A stretch of 8,976 nucleotides of DNA from Gemmataceae bacterium (GCA_009691815.1 SIAL01000123.1:1-8976), one strand, 5' to 3'; counted from the stretch's first letter, positions 1 through 7,835 are shown. Notes: generated by a model from the sequence alone, not told the origin. A program made the numbers and translations.

Positions 1-2
1 TC

Positions 3-3000
3 ACCAGAGTTTTGCCTATATATCCCGCGGTTCAGCAGGAGCCTCTCCGGGTAATCCTTGCGGGAGCAAAAATCGACCTGTCCAAGTCGATTCCTGATGC
101 CGAGGCCCGTCGGCGGATGATGAGCCAGGCAAAGTCCGACCTTGAAGCCTTTGTATTGGCCAATCCCAAAAGTCCTTATGCCCTTCAAGCCAGCATTTCC
201 TTAGCGGCGGTGGCGCTTCGGTTGGGTGAGGCGCAGATGGCCAAAGCCCTGCTTTATGATCCGAAAACGCCGGCGGCCCTGATCGAAAAAACCAAGGGCC
301 GCGAACTTTTATCGGCGGGGATTACCCAAACTCAGGCTCTCCTAAAGAGGTTGGATGAGCTGGAGAAATCCGGCTCGGATGTTCTGGGCTTTACCGCTTC
401 AAGGATTCGCGAGGAAAAACTTGTTGTCAAACTCACGATTGCCGAAGCGCAATACAACCTAGCTCGGCTATTTAACGATCCCGAAAAAGAATCCATTCTC
501 CGGGTTCAAGCAATCAATGTGGCCTTCCAATCCTTTGAAACACTCTCTAACGAGGATGATAAAGCCCCTATTTGTTGGAAGGCGTATGCTTGGGCCGCGT
601 TTCTCCTGAAAGAAAAGGGGGAACCCAAAAAGGCCAGGGACTTTATCAAAATCATTCAGGCCGCCAGAGAAAACAATCCCGGGTCTCGGGCAGGCAAGGC
701 TTGGGCTGGATATTTTCGCCTTCGAATCCTGCACGAGGAACCCGAACCCTCGGAGCGGGCCCAGAAAACCCGGTTGGTATTGGACGGGGTCCGGCAATGG
801 CAATCCGATTTCCGCACTTTCCGAGACCCTCAGGGTGATGACTCCCTTCGAATGGGGTTAAAGTTTCTTCAGGCCCAAGCCACTTATGATCTAGCAAGGG
901 CCGTGGTCGGGAAAGATGCCCTAGCGGCGACCCAAAAAAGCAAGATTTTGGCCGAGGCGAGAAGTTATATTCGTGAGCTGGAACAGGGGGACCACGAGTT
1001 TACCGATCCCGCTCGCAACTTAAAAATTCAAATTGTCCAAGACCAAGGGGTGTTCCAACGCAAATTGGAACAGCTCAACTCGTTTGAGGATTGCTTCATA
1101 AGGGCCCAATTCGAGGCATTGGAACTAGAACAAGATCCGGCCCGGGAAAAGGAGGCCACCAAACTCAAGGCACTGCGGGACCAACGGATTAAGCTCATTC
1201 TGGATGGGCTAATCAAAGGAATCGACTTGGACACAAAGGCTGTTCCGGCCCAAAAAGCCACCCCATGGGAACGGGGTAACGCCAAAATATTTTTGGCCTA
1301 TTTCCTCAGTCAGTCAGGGCAGGATGAAAAGGCGGCGGATGTCAGCGAAGCTCTTTGTCGCAATGAGCCTAAGGCATTCCAAGCCGAGAAAGCGGGAATT
1401 ATCGCGCTCCAAAGCCTAGGTCAAGCCCAGCAGGAATGCGAAAAGATCAGTGGCAAAGACCACAAGAAAAACATCAACCTCAAAAAACGCATCCAAGCCT
1501 TGGCGGACCACCTTATCAGTCGCTGGTCGAATTCCAGCGGGGGCAATGTGGCGAGGCACCAACTAGGGCTTATCGCTCTTAGGGACCGCAAACTGTTGGA
1601 TGCCATTAAGGTTTTGGACCAGATTCCCGCTTCCTATGAGGGGATCACTTTTGTTAGGTATCAACTGGGTTTGGCGGCCTTGGATTTGGCCACGGAAACC
1701 AAGGATGATAAAATTCGCGCCCAAGGTATTCAAACACTAGAGGCGGTTACCGACCAAAGCAAATCGGAAGACCCCGGAACCGTTTTGACCTATGTCTTGT
1801 CCAAATTAAGGCTAGCGTCTGAGTATTACGCCGCCAAGCGGTTTCCAGATGTGGACAGGTTAACAACCTTGGTCTCTTTGCAAATCCAAACGGCCTTGGT
1901 TGATGCGGATCCCATTCGAGCGAAAGACCTTAGAGATAAACTTCAAACCAATGCCGACACCCTTCGCCTTTATGCAATACAAGCGCAATCTTCGTCTTTA
2001 TTGCGTGAGAACAAACTCAAAGAGGCCCTTTTGCTAATCAATCCAATCATCCAACAGGCCAAAACGGGAAAAATCGAAGTCATCCGCAAAGATCCCCAAC
2101 TGGCGACCGGATTTTTAAACTTGGCACTCCGGGCTTCCGTGCAGGGGCGCGACATGGCGGCGGCTTCGGAGGTCCTTGCCATTATGCAACAACTCGATGG
2201 GGGCTCGGGAGATGCCGCCGTTAAAAATCAATTGGGCCAAGTCTATGGTTTGGCAAGGCAGGTCGGTGCCGAGATCAAGGGACTTCCCGATCCAAAACAA
2301 AAAGAAGTTGCTCAGGCGGGGATGGCCGCCGTTGTCGAGGAACTGGCCAAGAATGCCCCGAAATACAACAATGAAAACACCCGCATTCTCGCGCTGTGCT
2401 TCAGTGCGCTTGGTCTGCACAAGCGCGCGGTCGAGGTGATGCAATTGGCGGTGGACAAGACGATTGGAGAGGCCAATGCGGACCTAATCAAGTTTAAACA
2501 GGATGGACCCGGCCAGGGTCTGCTTTTGACCTTTGTCAAGGAACTACGAAAGGATGGCCGCGCCGCGGAGGCTAGGCAATTCCTCACCGATTGGATGGGG
2601 ACCGCCAAAGCACCGGGTTGGGCCGCGACAAGCGTCGAAGGAAAATTGGAGAGGCTCAACATCCTCGCCTCGGAGGATAAACATGGATTGGTGGTGAGTG
2701 AGGCAAGCACACTTGTCAAGCAACTGCTTCCCCGCACAGCGGACAACCTGTTCAAGGAGCGCTACCTAGAGGCCTATTGGCACATGGTTAACTCCACTTA
2801 CCTTTATGGCAAATCCAAAAATGAAGGGAGCCAAATGGACCGGGCCGGTTCCCTTTTGTTCCAGATGGAAAGGTCATGGCCCGATTTTGGAACGACCGAA
2901 TCCAAGGCCCGGGTGGAGGAAATGCTTAACCGGGAACCTAAGTTTCGGGATCGTTACGAAGCCGCCAAGAAAAAAGCCTCCACCCCTTTTACCCCCGTCA

Positions 3001-3008
3001 AAAAGTAA
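3..3008 (+). CDS. Large TPR-like helical repeat protein (5' partial)
   Basis: The reading frame is open from the left edge (visible codons before the first possible TTG start at position 12 are Thr-Arg-Val), so the true start and any signal peptide lie outside the window. About 1001 residues are visible, ending in a Lys-rich tail (STPFTPVKK) and TAA. The chain is almost entirely predicted alpha-helical, rich in Ala, Leu, Lys, Gln and Glu. It has degenerate tetratricopeptide-like helix pairs, for example around ANPKSPYALQASISLAAVAL near the N-terminus, and the later stretches FLAYFLSQSGQDEKAADV and ILALCFSALGLHKRAVEVM. No catalytic motif is visible. TPR-type solenoids usually act as protein-protein scaffolds; the partner here is unknown. 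The next gene starts 14 bases after the stop and also encodes a helical-repeat protein, so the two are probably co-transcribed. The TPR assignment rests on pattern, not on a profile search. Confidence 0.8.
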   Translation, partial: TRVLPIYPAVQQEPLRVILAGAKIDLSKSIPDAEARRRMMSQAKSDLEAFVLANPKSPYALQASISLAAVALRLGEAQMAKALLYDPKTPAALIEKTKGRELLSAGITQTQALLKRLDELEKSGSDVLGFTASRIREEKLVVKLTIAEAQYNLARLFNDPEKESILRVQAINVAFQSFETLSNEDDKAPICWKAYAWAAFLLKEKGEPKKARDFIKIIQAARENNPGSRAGKAWAGYFRLRILHEEPEPSERAQKTRLVLDGVRQWQSDFRTFRDPQGDDSLRMGLKFLQAQATYDLARAVVGKDALAATQKSKILAEARSYIRELEQGDHEFTDPARNLKIQIVQDQGVFQRKLEQLNSFEDCFIRAQFEALELEQDPAREKEATKLKALRDQRIKLILDGLIKGIDLDTKAVPAQKATPWERGNAKIFLAYFLSQSGQDEKAADVSEALCRNEPKAFQAEKAGIIALQSLGQAQQECEKISGKDHKKNINLKKRIQALADHLISRWSNSSGGNVARHQLGLIALRDRKLLDAIKVLDQIPASYEGITFVRYQLGLAALDLATETKDDKIRAQGIQTLEAVTDQSKSEDPGTVLTYVLSKLRLASEYYAAKRFPDVDRLTTLVSLQIQTALVDADPIRAKDLRDKLQTNADTLRLYAIQAQSSSLLRENKLKEALLLINPIIQQAKTGKIEVIRKDPQLATGFLNLALRASVQGRDMAAASEVLAIMQQLDGGSGDAAVKNQLGQVYGLARQVGAEIKGLPDPKQKEVAQAGMAAVVEELAKNAPKYNNENTRILALCFSALGLHKRAVEVMQLAVDKTIGEANADLIKFKQDGPGQGLLLTFVKELRKDGRAAEARQFLTDWMGTAKAPGWAATSVEGKLERLNILASEDKHGLVVSEASTLVKQLLPRTADNLFKERYLEAYWHMVNSTYLYGKSKNEGSQMDRAGSLLFQMERSWPDFGTTESKARVEEMLNREPKFRDRYEAAKKKASTPFTPVKK

Positions 3009-3022
3009 GGACAAAATTTGCC

Positions 3023-4087
3023 ATGAGAATTCATCATTTTGCTCTTGGAATCGTCTGCTTTTGCTCGCTTGGCCTTGCTCGGGGGCAAGATTACATCCGC
3101 TATCGGGATGCCGAAAAAGGGGAAAGAGAAACGGATTGCGAGATCATTTCTGATTCCCCAAGCGTCGTTCGCATTCGCATTCGGTCCGCAAAAGATCCCT
3201 TGGAAATCGATCCCGGAGCGGTCCTTTTCCTTTTGGGTCGGGTTCCGGCAAAGTCCCTCTCGCAGTTGCGGGAACCCTTGGCCCGCGAAGAATTAAGTCG
3301 CCGAGATGGGACCGAAGTGGACAAGTTGGCCCAACTCAAGCTGGCTGCCACCGGGGCGGAGGAAAACTTGGCCAAAACCCTGGGAACAACGGGTTCCCGG
3401 GGCTGGGCTTTGTATTTAGCACGACTTAGGGCCAAACTTGCGGAAAGTGAACCCGAACAAACCGATCAGGCCATTGCCCTTTTGACACGCGAAAAAAACA
3501 ATCTCGAATCGGGATGGACGGTGCTTCCCTCTATGCTCCTTCTTTCCAGCCTTCAACAGGTAAAAGGGGACAATGAAGGGGCGCAAAGAACCTTGGGCCT
3601 ATTGGCAGACCGCCCTGGTCTTTCCGCAGCATCCCGGGAAAAAGTCCAGGTGTCTCGAACTCGCATTTTGATTCGATTATCAAAGTTCCCCGAAGCCAAC
3701 CTTCAAATAACCAAAGTCACCGATCCGGCGAACAAAGCCATCCTTCAGGCGGCTCTATCCGTGGCGCAGGGGCATAAAATTCCCGGGGCCGATGCCACCC
3801 TGAAACCCGCCATTGCCAAGGCGACAGACGCGGGGCTTCAGGCCATGGGATCGAACCTCTTAGGGGAACTTTTCTTGGCGTCCAATCAAAGGGAAGAGGC
3901 CTTTTGGGAGTTTTTGCGAGTGGAAACTCTTTTTCCACTTGATCGCGCCGAAGAAGCTAGGGCACTTTACCACTTGGCCACGCTTTTTGATACGGTTCGC
4001 AATGATCCCATGAGAGCCAATTCTTGTAGGGACAAACTCAAAAAGCCGTATTTTGCCGGGACAGAGCACCAATCGAGGTTAAGGTAA
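3023..4087 (+). CDS. Secreted TPR-like protein with small N-terminal beta-type domain
   Basis: This encodes 354 residues with a short signal peptide (MRIHHFALGIVCFCSLGLARG, cleavage likely before QDYI), so the product is probably exported. Residues about 24-75 look like a small beta-rich domain (alternating hydrophobics, as in SVVRIRIRSAKDPLEIDPGA, ending FLLGR). The remainder is alpha-helical with TPR-like pairs, for example LLLSSLQQVKGDNEGAQRTL and LGELFLASNQREEAFWEF. The ATG is preceded by AAGGA at 3007-3011, overlapping the upstream stop codon, 11 bases before the start. The gene ends with tandem TAA TAA stops (4085-4090). The 14-base spacing from the upstream helical-repeat gene indicates one operon. 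In planctomycetes such secretory TPR proteins often sit near ExbB/ExbD-type genes, but none are visible here, so that link is only a suggestion. The specific function is not recognised. Confidence 0.82.
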   Translation: MRIHHFALGIVCFCSLGLARGQDYIRYRDAEKGERETDCEIISDSPSVVRIRIRSAKDPLEIDPGAVLFLLGRVPAKSLSQLREPLAREELSRRDGTEVDKLAQLKLAATGAEENLAKTLGTTGSRGWALYLARLRAKLAESEPEQTDQAIALLTREKNNLESGWTVLPSMLLLSSLQQVKGDNEGAQRTLGLLADRPGLSAASREKVQVSRTRILIRLSKFPEANLQITKVTDPANKAILQAALSVAQGHKIPGADATLKPAIAKATDAGLQAMGSNLLGELFLASNQREEAFWEFLRVETLFPLDRAEEARALYHLATLFDTVRNDPMRANSCRDKLKKPYFAGTEHQSRLR

Positions 4088-4100
4088 TAAGGTTTCTTTC

Positions 4101-4140
4101 CCCATATTCCATGGGCGGTTCTGACACCGGTACCGTTGTC
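4101..4140. terminator. Two small hairpins between convergent genes (weak terminator candidate)
   Basis: The 57-base gap between the convergent TPR-like gene (+) and GH92 gene (-) holds a CCCAT/ATGGG hairpin (4101-4115). It also holds an 18-base near-perfect palindrome, GACACCGGT/ACCGTTGTC, with one mismatched pair (4123-4140). On the + strand the palindrome is followed after 6-7 bases by a CTTTTTC run at 4145-4151, just inside the GH92 3' end. The T run is not adjacent to the stem, so this is only a weak intrinsic terminator candidate for the + strand operon. On the - strand no T run follows. Confidence 0.3.
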
Positions 4141-4144
4141 ATTA

Positions 4145-6439
4145 CTACTTTTTCAGGGTGGGGTGGGCGCTCATGCTAAACAGGAGCGTCCCGCCATTGT
4201 TGATTTCATGATGGAGAATCCACCTTCGATCGAGCAACTTGCCATTTAGTGTTACCTTTTCAACATAGTGATGATTTTCCGCATGGTTTTCGGTAAGGAT
4301 TTGGAGAGGTTTTCCGTTCATCTTGATCTCGGCTTTTTCGAATAACGGCGCTCCAAGTTGATATTTATCCGAGCCCGCCATGGGATATAACCCCAGCGCG
4401 CTAAAAACATACCAGGCGGAAAGGGTTCCGCCATCGTCGTTACCGTCTAAGCCGGTTGGCCCAACCCCGTATTTGTTATCCAAAATCCAGCGAGACCACT
4501 TTTGAGTAAGGTCCGGTCGGTTGGCGTCGTTGAAAAGATAAGCGGCCGCAATATCGGGTTGGTTGCCGTGCCAATAGTAGGGCCCCGGATTCCAGGCTCC
4601 CATCGTGGGATCGGACTTACTGAAAAATTGACCGAGTTCTTCGACAAAAGATTCTTTGCTTTGAAAAAGGGAAATCAGACCCTTGGGGTCATAGGGAACC
4701 GCCCAGCGCCATTGCAGAGCGCTGCCTTCCACATAGTCTTTGGTGAGTTTTTTTCCTCGATCCAGATAAGTCAGGAGCAGCGGGTTAAAGGGCTCGACAA
4801 ATTTCCCTTGGGAATCCCGAGGTTGGAAATATTGAGTCTTTGGATTCCAAAGGTTTTGGTAAAACCGGGCATGGTCACCAAATAATTTGGCATCTTCTTG
4901 GTTTCCGAGGGATTCGGCCAATTGTGAAATCGCATGATCCGACCAGCCAAACTCCATGGTGCGGGAAACCGATTCATCCATCAAGTCCGCGGGGCAGTAT
5001 TGATATTTCAAATAATCACTAATGCCTTTACGCCCGGAAAATGCCGATCCTTTGGGCGTGGGTCCAAGGGCGGTGAGCCGCATTGCCTGATACGCTTTTT
5101 GAATATCGAAATCCCGAACGCCTTTCAAATAGGTGTCGGCAATCACAATGTCCGCGGGCGTTCCCAGCATGGAATTGGAGTAACCCACACCGGCGGGCCA
5201 ACGGGGAAGCCACCCTCCCTGTTCCAGCATTTTGACAAGCGAAACCATCATATTCCGCTGATCCTTTGGGGTGATCAGGATGTAGAGCGGGTGGACGGTT
5301 CGAAAGGTGTCCCAAAGGGAAAGGTCTGTGAAATATTGGTAACCGACGGCACGATGGACTTTGCGATCAAATCCCAAATACTCCCCGTTGGCGTCGTTAA
5401 AGACTGTTGGCATCTGAAAGGTGCGATACAAGGCGGTGTAAAAAATCGAACGCTGCTTTTTGGATCCCCCTTGGAGGGAAATCAACGAGAGTTTTTTTTC
5501 CCATTCGTCCTTGGCCGCCGCTTGAACCTCCTCGAACCCCATTTTTTCGGCTTCCGATTGGAGGTTGCTCCGAGCGTTTTCGATGCTCACATAGGAAATT
5601 GCCAGTTTGAGAGTGATGACATTGGGGGTTTTTGGTGAATGAAATCCCAGATCAACGGCGATATGATCCCCGGCGGCGGTCGTTTGCCCCGGGAAAACCG
5701 AGTCATTTTCCCACGTTTGAAAGTTGGAAAACGGCTGGCTAAACTGGGCGACAAAATAGACTTTGATCCCGCCATAGCGCCCGGAAAAGGTACCGAAAGT
5801 CCGAACGGACCCTTCGACCTCGTTCGCATCGGCTCGAACACGCAATGTACCTTCTGTGCTTTTACGGCCACCAAGGGCATTCATAACATCAATCAAAAGG
5901 TGCGGGTTGGGGCATTGGTTAAAGGTATAGCGGTGAATGCCGACTCGGGGAGTGGCGGTGAGTTCGACAAGAGCGCCGATAGTGGGCAGGTTTACCGAAT
6001 AATAGCCCGGGGAGGCTGATTCCTGAGTGTGGGAAAATCCTGTGGTGTGTCCCAATCGGTAGGCTTTGGGTTGTAGAGGTTCTCGCGTCGGCACGATCAG
6101 AAAATGTCCGCCATCGGTTGCCCCGGTGCCATTTAGCCTAGTATGGCTGAATCCGAGAAGCTGATCATCCCCATAGTAGTAGCCCGAGGTGTTCAAAGCC
6201 CGTTTTCGGAGTAAAGTGGACATGGTTTCAGGGCCAAGCCGAACCATTCCAAAGGGGACCATTGCTCCGGGGAAATTATGACCACAGACCCAGGGAATGC
6301 CCCCGGTGCCCACAAAGGGATTCACCCATTGGCCGATCTGGCCAACGGGGACCGGATTTTGGGAAGTGGCTTCGGCGAAGCGACAAATCGTAAACGACAA
6401 AGCCAAAATCAATGTTACCGAGATTCTCAACTTGCGCAT
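4145..6439 (-). CDS. Secreted GH92 family glycosidase, GNQP variant (putative mannosyl-phosphodiesterase/alpha-mannosidase)
   Basis: This is a 764-residue glycoside hydrolase family 92 protein (Ca2+-dependent exo-alpha-mannosidase family). The signal peptide spans residues 1-24 (RKLR, a hydrophobic core, then FAEA before TSQ). The N-terminal beta-sandwich motifs VNPFVGTGG (39-47) and PGAMVPFGMVRLGP (57-70) are present, as is a GFSHTRLNGTGATDGGH segment. The (alpha/alpha)6 domain follows, with LWDTFR (Asp377), GNQPDI (Gln627) and GLDGNDDGGTLSAWYVFSALG (Asp668/669), and HHEI..GG (Glu745) near the end. In typical members GNQP is GNEP, whose Glu is the general acid. The Gln form is known from GH92 enzymes that cleave mannose-1-phosphate-6-mannose. 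The chosen ATG is 6437-6439 because the signal peptide begins there, but it lacks a clear ribosome site. An in-frame TTG at 6499 has AAAAGG six bases upstream and would add 20 hydrophilic residues. GH92 family assignment is firm; substrate is inferred. Confidence 0.93.
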   Translation of the reverse strand: MRKLRISVTLILALSFTICRFAEATSQNPVPVGQIGQWVNPFVGTGGIPWVCGHNFPGAMVPFGMVRLGPETMSTLLRKRALNTSGYYYGDDQLLGFSHTRLNGTGATDGGHFLIVPTREPLQPKAYRLGHTTGFSHTQESASPGYYSVNLPTIGALVELTATPRVGIHRYTFNQCPNPHLLIDVMNALGGRKSTEGTLRVRADANEVEGSVRTFGTFSGRYGGIKVYFVAQFSQPFSNFQTWENDSVFPGQTTAAGDHIAVDLGFHSPKTPNVITLKLAISYVSIENARSNLQSEAEKMGFEEVQAAAKDEWEKKLSLISLQGGSKKQRSIFYTALYRTFQMPTVFNDANGEYLGFDRKVHRAVGYQYFTDLSLWDTFRTVHPLYILITPKDQRNMMVSLVKMLEQGGWLPRWPAGVGYSNSMLGTPADIVIADTYLKGVRDFDIQKAYQAMRLTALGPTPKGSAFSGRKGISDYLKYQYCPADLMDESVSRTMEFGWSDHAISQLAESLGNQEDAKLFGDHARFYQNLWNPKTQYFQPRDSQGKFVEPFNPLLLTYLDRGKKLTKDYVEGSALQWRWAVPYDPKGLISLFQSKESFVEELGQFFSKSDPTMGAWNPGPYYWHGNQPDIAAAYLFNDANRPDLTQKWSRWILDNKYGVGPTGLDGNDDGGTLSAWYVFSALGLYPMAGSDKYQLGAPLFEKAEIKMNGKPLQILTENHAENHHYVEKVTLNGKLLDRRWILHHEINNGGTLLFSMSAHPTLKK

Positions 6440-6638
6440 TTGCGGTACCCAATTAGGCCATGGGTCAAAGTCTTGTTTTTTGCCTTTTGGAAGGACCAAA
6501 GGCCATCCTTTTCCTACTGAAAGGGAAGGTGTTTTTAACCGTCTTATAACCCGAGCTCGGCAGGTCCTTCACCGTGAATACAAGTGCGGGCGGGGACTTG
6601 TGGGGGACCCTTCAGGTCTCTATCATCAACCTTGTGAA

Positions 6639-6711
6639 GGGGCCGTAGCTCAATTGGGAGAGCGCAGCGTTCGCAATGCTGAGGTTGAGGGTTCGATCCC
6701 CTTCGGCTCCA
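6639..6711 (+). tRNA. tRNA-Ala (anticodon CGC)
   Basis: A complete cloverleaf can be drawn. The acceptor stem GGGGCCG (6639-6645) pairs with CGGCTCC (6704-6710), the D stem is GCTC/GAGC, and the anticodon stem is CAGCG/TGCTG. The anticodon loop TTCGCAA gives anticodon CGC at 6672-6674, and the T arm is GAGGG-TTCGATC-CCCTT. The third acceptor pair is G-T (G3-U70), the identity element of alanine tRNA. The discriminator is A6711 and no CCA is encoded (CTT follows). It would read GCG codons. It is divergent from the GH92 gene and its 3' end is 24 bases from the panD stop on the other strand. Confidence 0.97.
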
Positions 6712-6735
6712 CTTTCCCCTTATTCATGGGGCGCT

Positions 6736-7137
6736 TCAAACCGGCAGCGGCAACGCTGGGCCGGGAATTTCTTGTCGCTTGGAAACCAAGCGGTTTTTTG
6801 GATCCACAAAAACCACCGTTGGAATATGTTTCAGGGCCTCCGTGTGGGTCATCCAACCATAAGTGGCCACGATGATCAAATCTCCGGTGATGGCCAAGTG
6901 AGCGGCCGCCCCGTTGACGCAAACCACTTGGGAGCCTGCGGGGGCCCTCATGGCATAGGTTCTAAATCGGGTCCCTCTGGTCACATTCCAAACATGGATT
7001 TCCTCAAAGGGGAGGATTCCCGCAGCCTGAAGAAGTGTGTCGTCTAGGGTCAAGCTTCCTTCATAATTCAGGTCGGCTTGGGTAACCGTGGCACGGTGGA
7101 TTTTAGATTTAAGCATTGATACAAAACCGGAATTCAT
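6736..7137 (-). CDS. panD: Aspartate 1-decarboxylase precursor (pyruvoyl enzyme)
   Basis: PanD decarboxylates L-aspartate to beta-alanine for pantothenate and coenzyme A synthesis in the cytoplasm. The 133-residue product matches the family throughout: MLKSKIHRATVTQADL, the self-cleavage site YEGS (Gly27-Ser28, Ser becoming the pyruvoyl group), AAGIL, HVWNVTRGTRF (Thr that assists processing), VCVNGAAAH and GDLIIVATYGWM. Length is close to the E. coli enzyme (126). Start choice: AAGGAG lies 8 bases before a GTG (7138-7140) and 11 before the adjacent ATG (7135-7137). The shorter start at 7116 (MLKSK) fits many homologues but has no ribosome site. No panB or panC is in the window, so panD stands alone, 107 bases downstream of the TIGR03067 gene on the same strand and possibly transcribed with it. 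The C-terminal tail (PGPALPLPV) is not conserved. Confidence 0.95.
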   Translation of the reverse strand: MNSGFVSMLKSKIHRATVTQADLNYEGSLTLDDTLLQAAGILPFEEIHVWNVTRGTRFRTYAMRAPAGSQVVCVNGAAAHLAITGDLIIVATYGWMTHTEALKHIPTVVFVDPKNRLVSKRQEIPGPALPLPV

Positions 7138-7244
7138 CACCCTGCGAGCTCCTTGCCTTAAAGGGGCATTTTAGCCGTTTTGAGGCCAGAGATCCTCCCC
7201 TATTCCCATTTTTGTTTCCCACATCGGGTCGATTGGGTGGAAAA

Positions 7245-7706
7245 TCAAGGATTTTTGGGGGGAATTGGCTTTTTACGAAACACCATTAATGTGTGGTCAC
7301 TTCCTTTGGGGGAGGCGAATTGGGTGGGGCGAGCTTTACCCTTGTCTGCCATGCAAATCGTGAGGAGGTTTCCGTCCCATTGGAAGATGCCGGGGACCTT
7401 TTCGCCTTTGCTTGGGCCACCATCGGGCAAAACATCGATCCACATCGGGGTTTTGGTGGTGTCCCATTCCACTTTTGTCCCCGCAAAGGCTTTGCCTTCC
7501 CGCTTCCAAATCACATGGTCTTTTTCGACGATGCGAATGATGGAATCGGTGATTCCTTTGGGGGTAACGGTTTCATTGCGGGTGAAGGAGACCACCTGCC
7601 ATGATCCCTGCTGATGGGCAATGGGATTTTCCGGAGGGTAAGCGGTTGCTCCGAGGGAACAGAGGGAAATCAGCAATAAACCGGCAATACTAGGACGGGA
7701 AACCAT
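7245..7706 (-). CDS. Small secreted TIGR03067-family protein
   Basis: This encodes 153 residues with a signal peptide (MVSRPSIAGLLLISLCSLGATA, cleavage likely before YPPEN). The mature part begins HQQGSWQVVSFTRNE and continues with a beta-strand-rich chain containing KVEWDTTKTPMWIDVLPDG, GIFQWDGNLLTICMAD and ARPTQFASPKGSDHTLMVFRK. The pattern (G-x-W-x-V at the start, then P-x-x-ID, G-I-x-x-x-DG-x-L-x-I-C and RPxxFxS) is that of the planctomycete-rich TIGR03067 family, which resembles lipocalin-like barrels and has no established function. The ATG at 7704-7706 is chosen over an in-frame upstream start at 7763 because AGGAAGG precedes it by about 8-9 bases and the signal peptide begins there. 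It lies 222 bases downstream of the DUF1559 gene beyond a hairpin, so it is probably a separate transcript, possibly running on into panD. Confidence 0.85.
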   Translation of the reverse strand: MVSRPSIAGLLLISLCSLGATAYPPENPIAHQQGSWQVVSFTRNETVTPKGITDSIIRIVEKDHVIWKREGKAFAGTKVEWDTTKTPMWIDVLPDGGPSKGEKVPGIFQWDGNLLTICMADKGKARPTQFASPKGSDHTLMVFRKKPIPPKNP

Positions 7707-7779
7707 GGGGAAAACCCTTCCTGATAGGGCTTGAGAATTAGGGCACGGCATAGGACGAACCATCCGTGGATAAATAACT

Positions 7780-7835
7780 CAAGTGGAGTTTGACGCGCAG
7801 GGCGTTTGCCGCCTGACTCCAAGAAACGGGACTTG
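7780..7835 (-). other. Nested inverted repeats in the leader of the TIGR03067 gene
   Basis: Three nested pairings occur 74-129 bases upstream of the TIGR03067 start. They are CAAGT/ACTTG (7780-7784 with 7831-7835), GGAGT/ACTCC (7785-7789 with 7816-7820), and CAGGGCG/CGCCTG (7798-7804 with 7810-7815, one bulge, five-base loop). The two outer arms are contiguous on one side and separated by ten bases on the other. A - strand transcript could fold into a bulged stem here. No known RNA family is recognised; the pairings could be chance. Confidence 0.3.

Noticed and set aside
2312..2755. - strand 147-codon open frame inside the first TPR-like gene
   Set aside because: It is Ser/Leu-rich in the way frames antisense to helical Ala/Lys-rich proteins are, has no domain, and the + strand gene is continuous through it.
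4934..5638. Long + strand open frame (234 codons) opposite the GH92 gene
   Set aside because: It lies wholly antisense to a firmly identified GH92 coding region, shows no recognisable domain and has low-complexity, atypical composition; it is a frame shadow.
6297..6875. + strand open frame running through the tRNA gene
   Set aside because: Its middle section translates the tRNA-Ala (VAQLGERSVRNAEVEG-type peptide, a well-known artefact) and both flanks are antisense to GH92 and panD.
7707..7763. N-terminal extension of the TIGR03067 protein by 19 residues
   Set aside because: The inner ATG has an AGGAAGG ribosome site at good spacing and begins a standard signal peptide.
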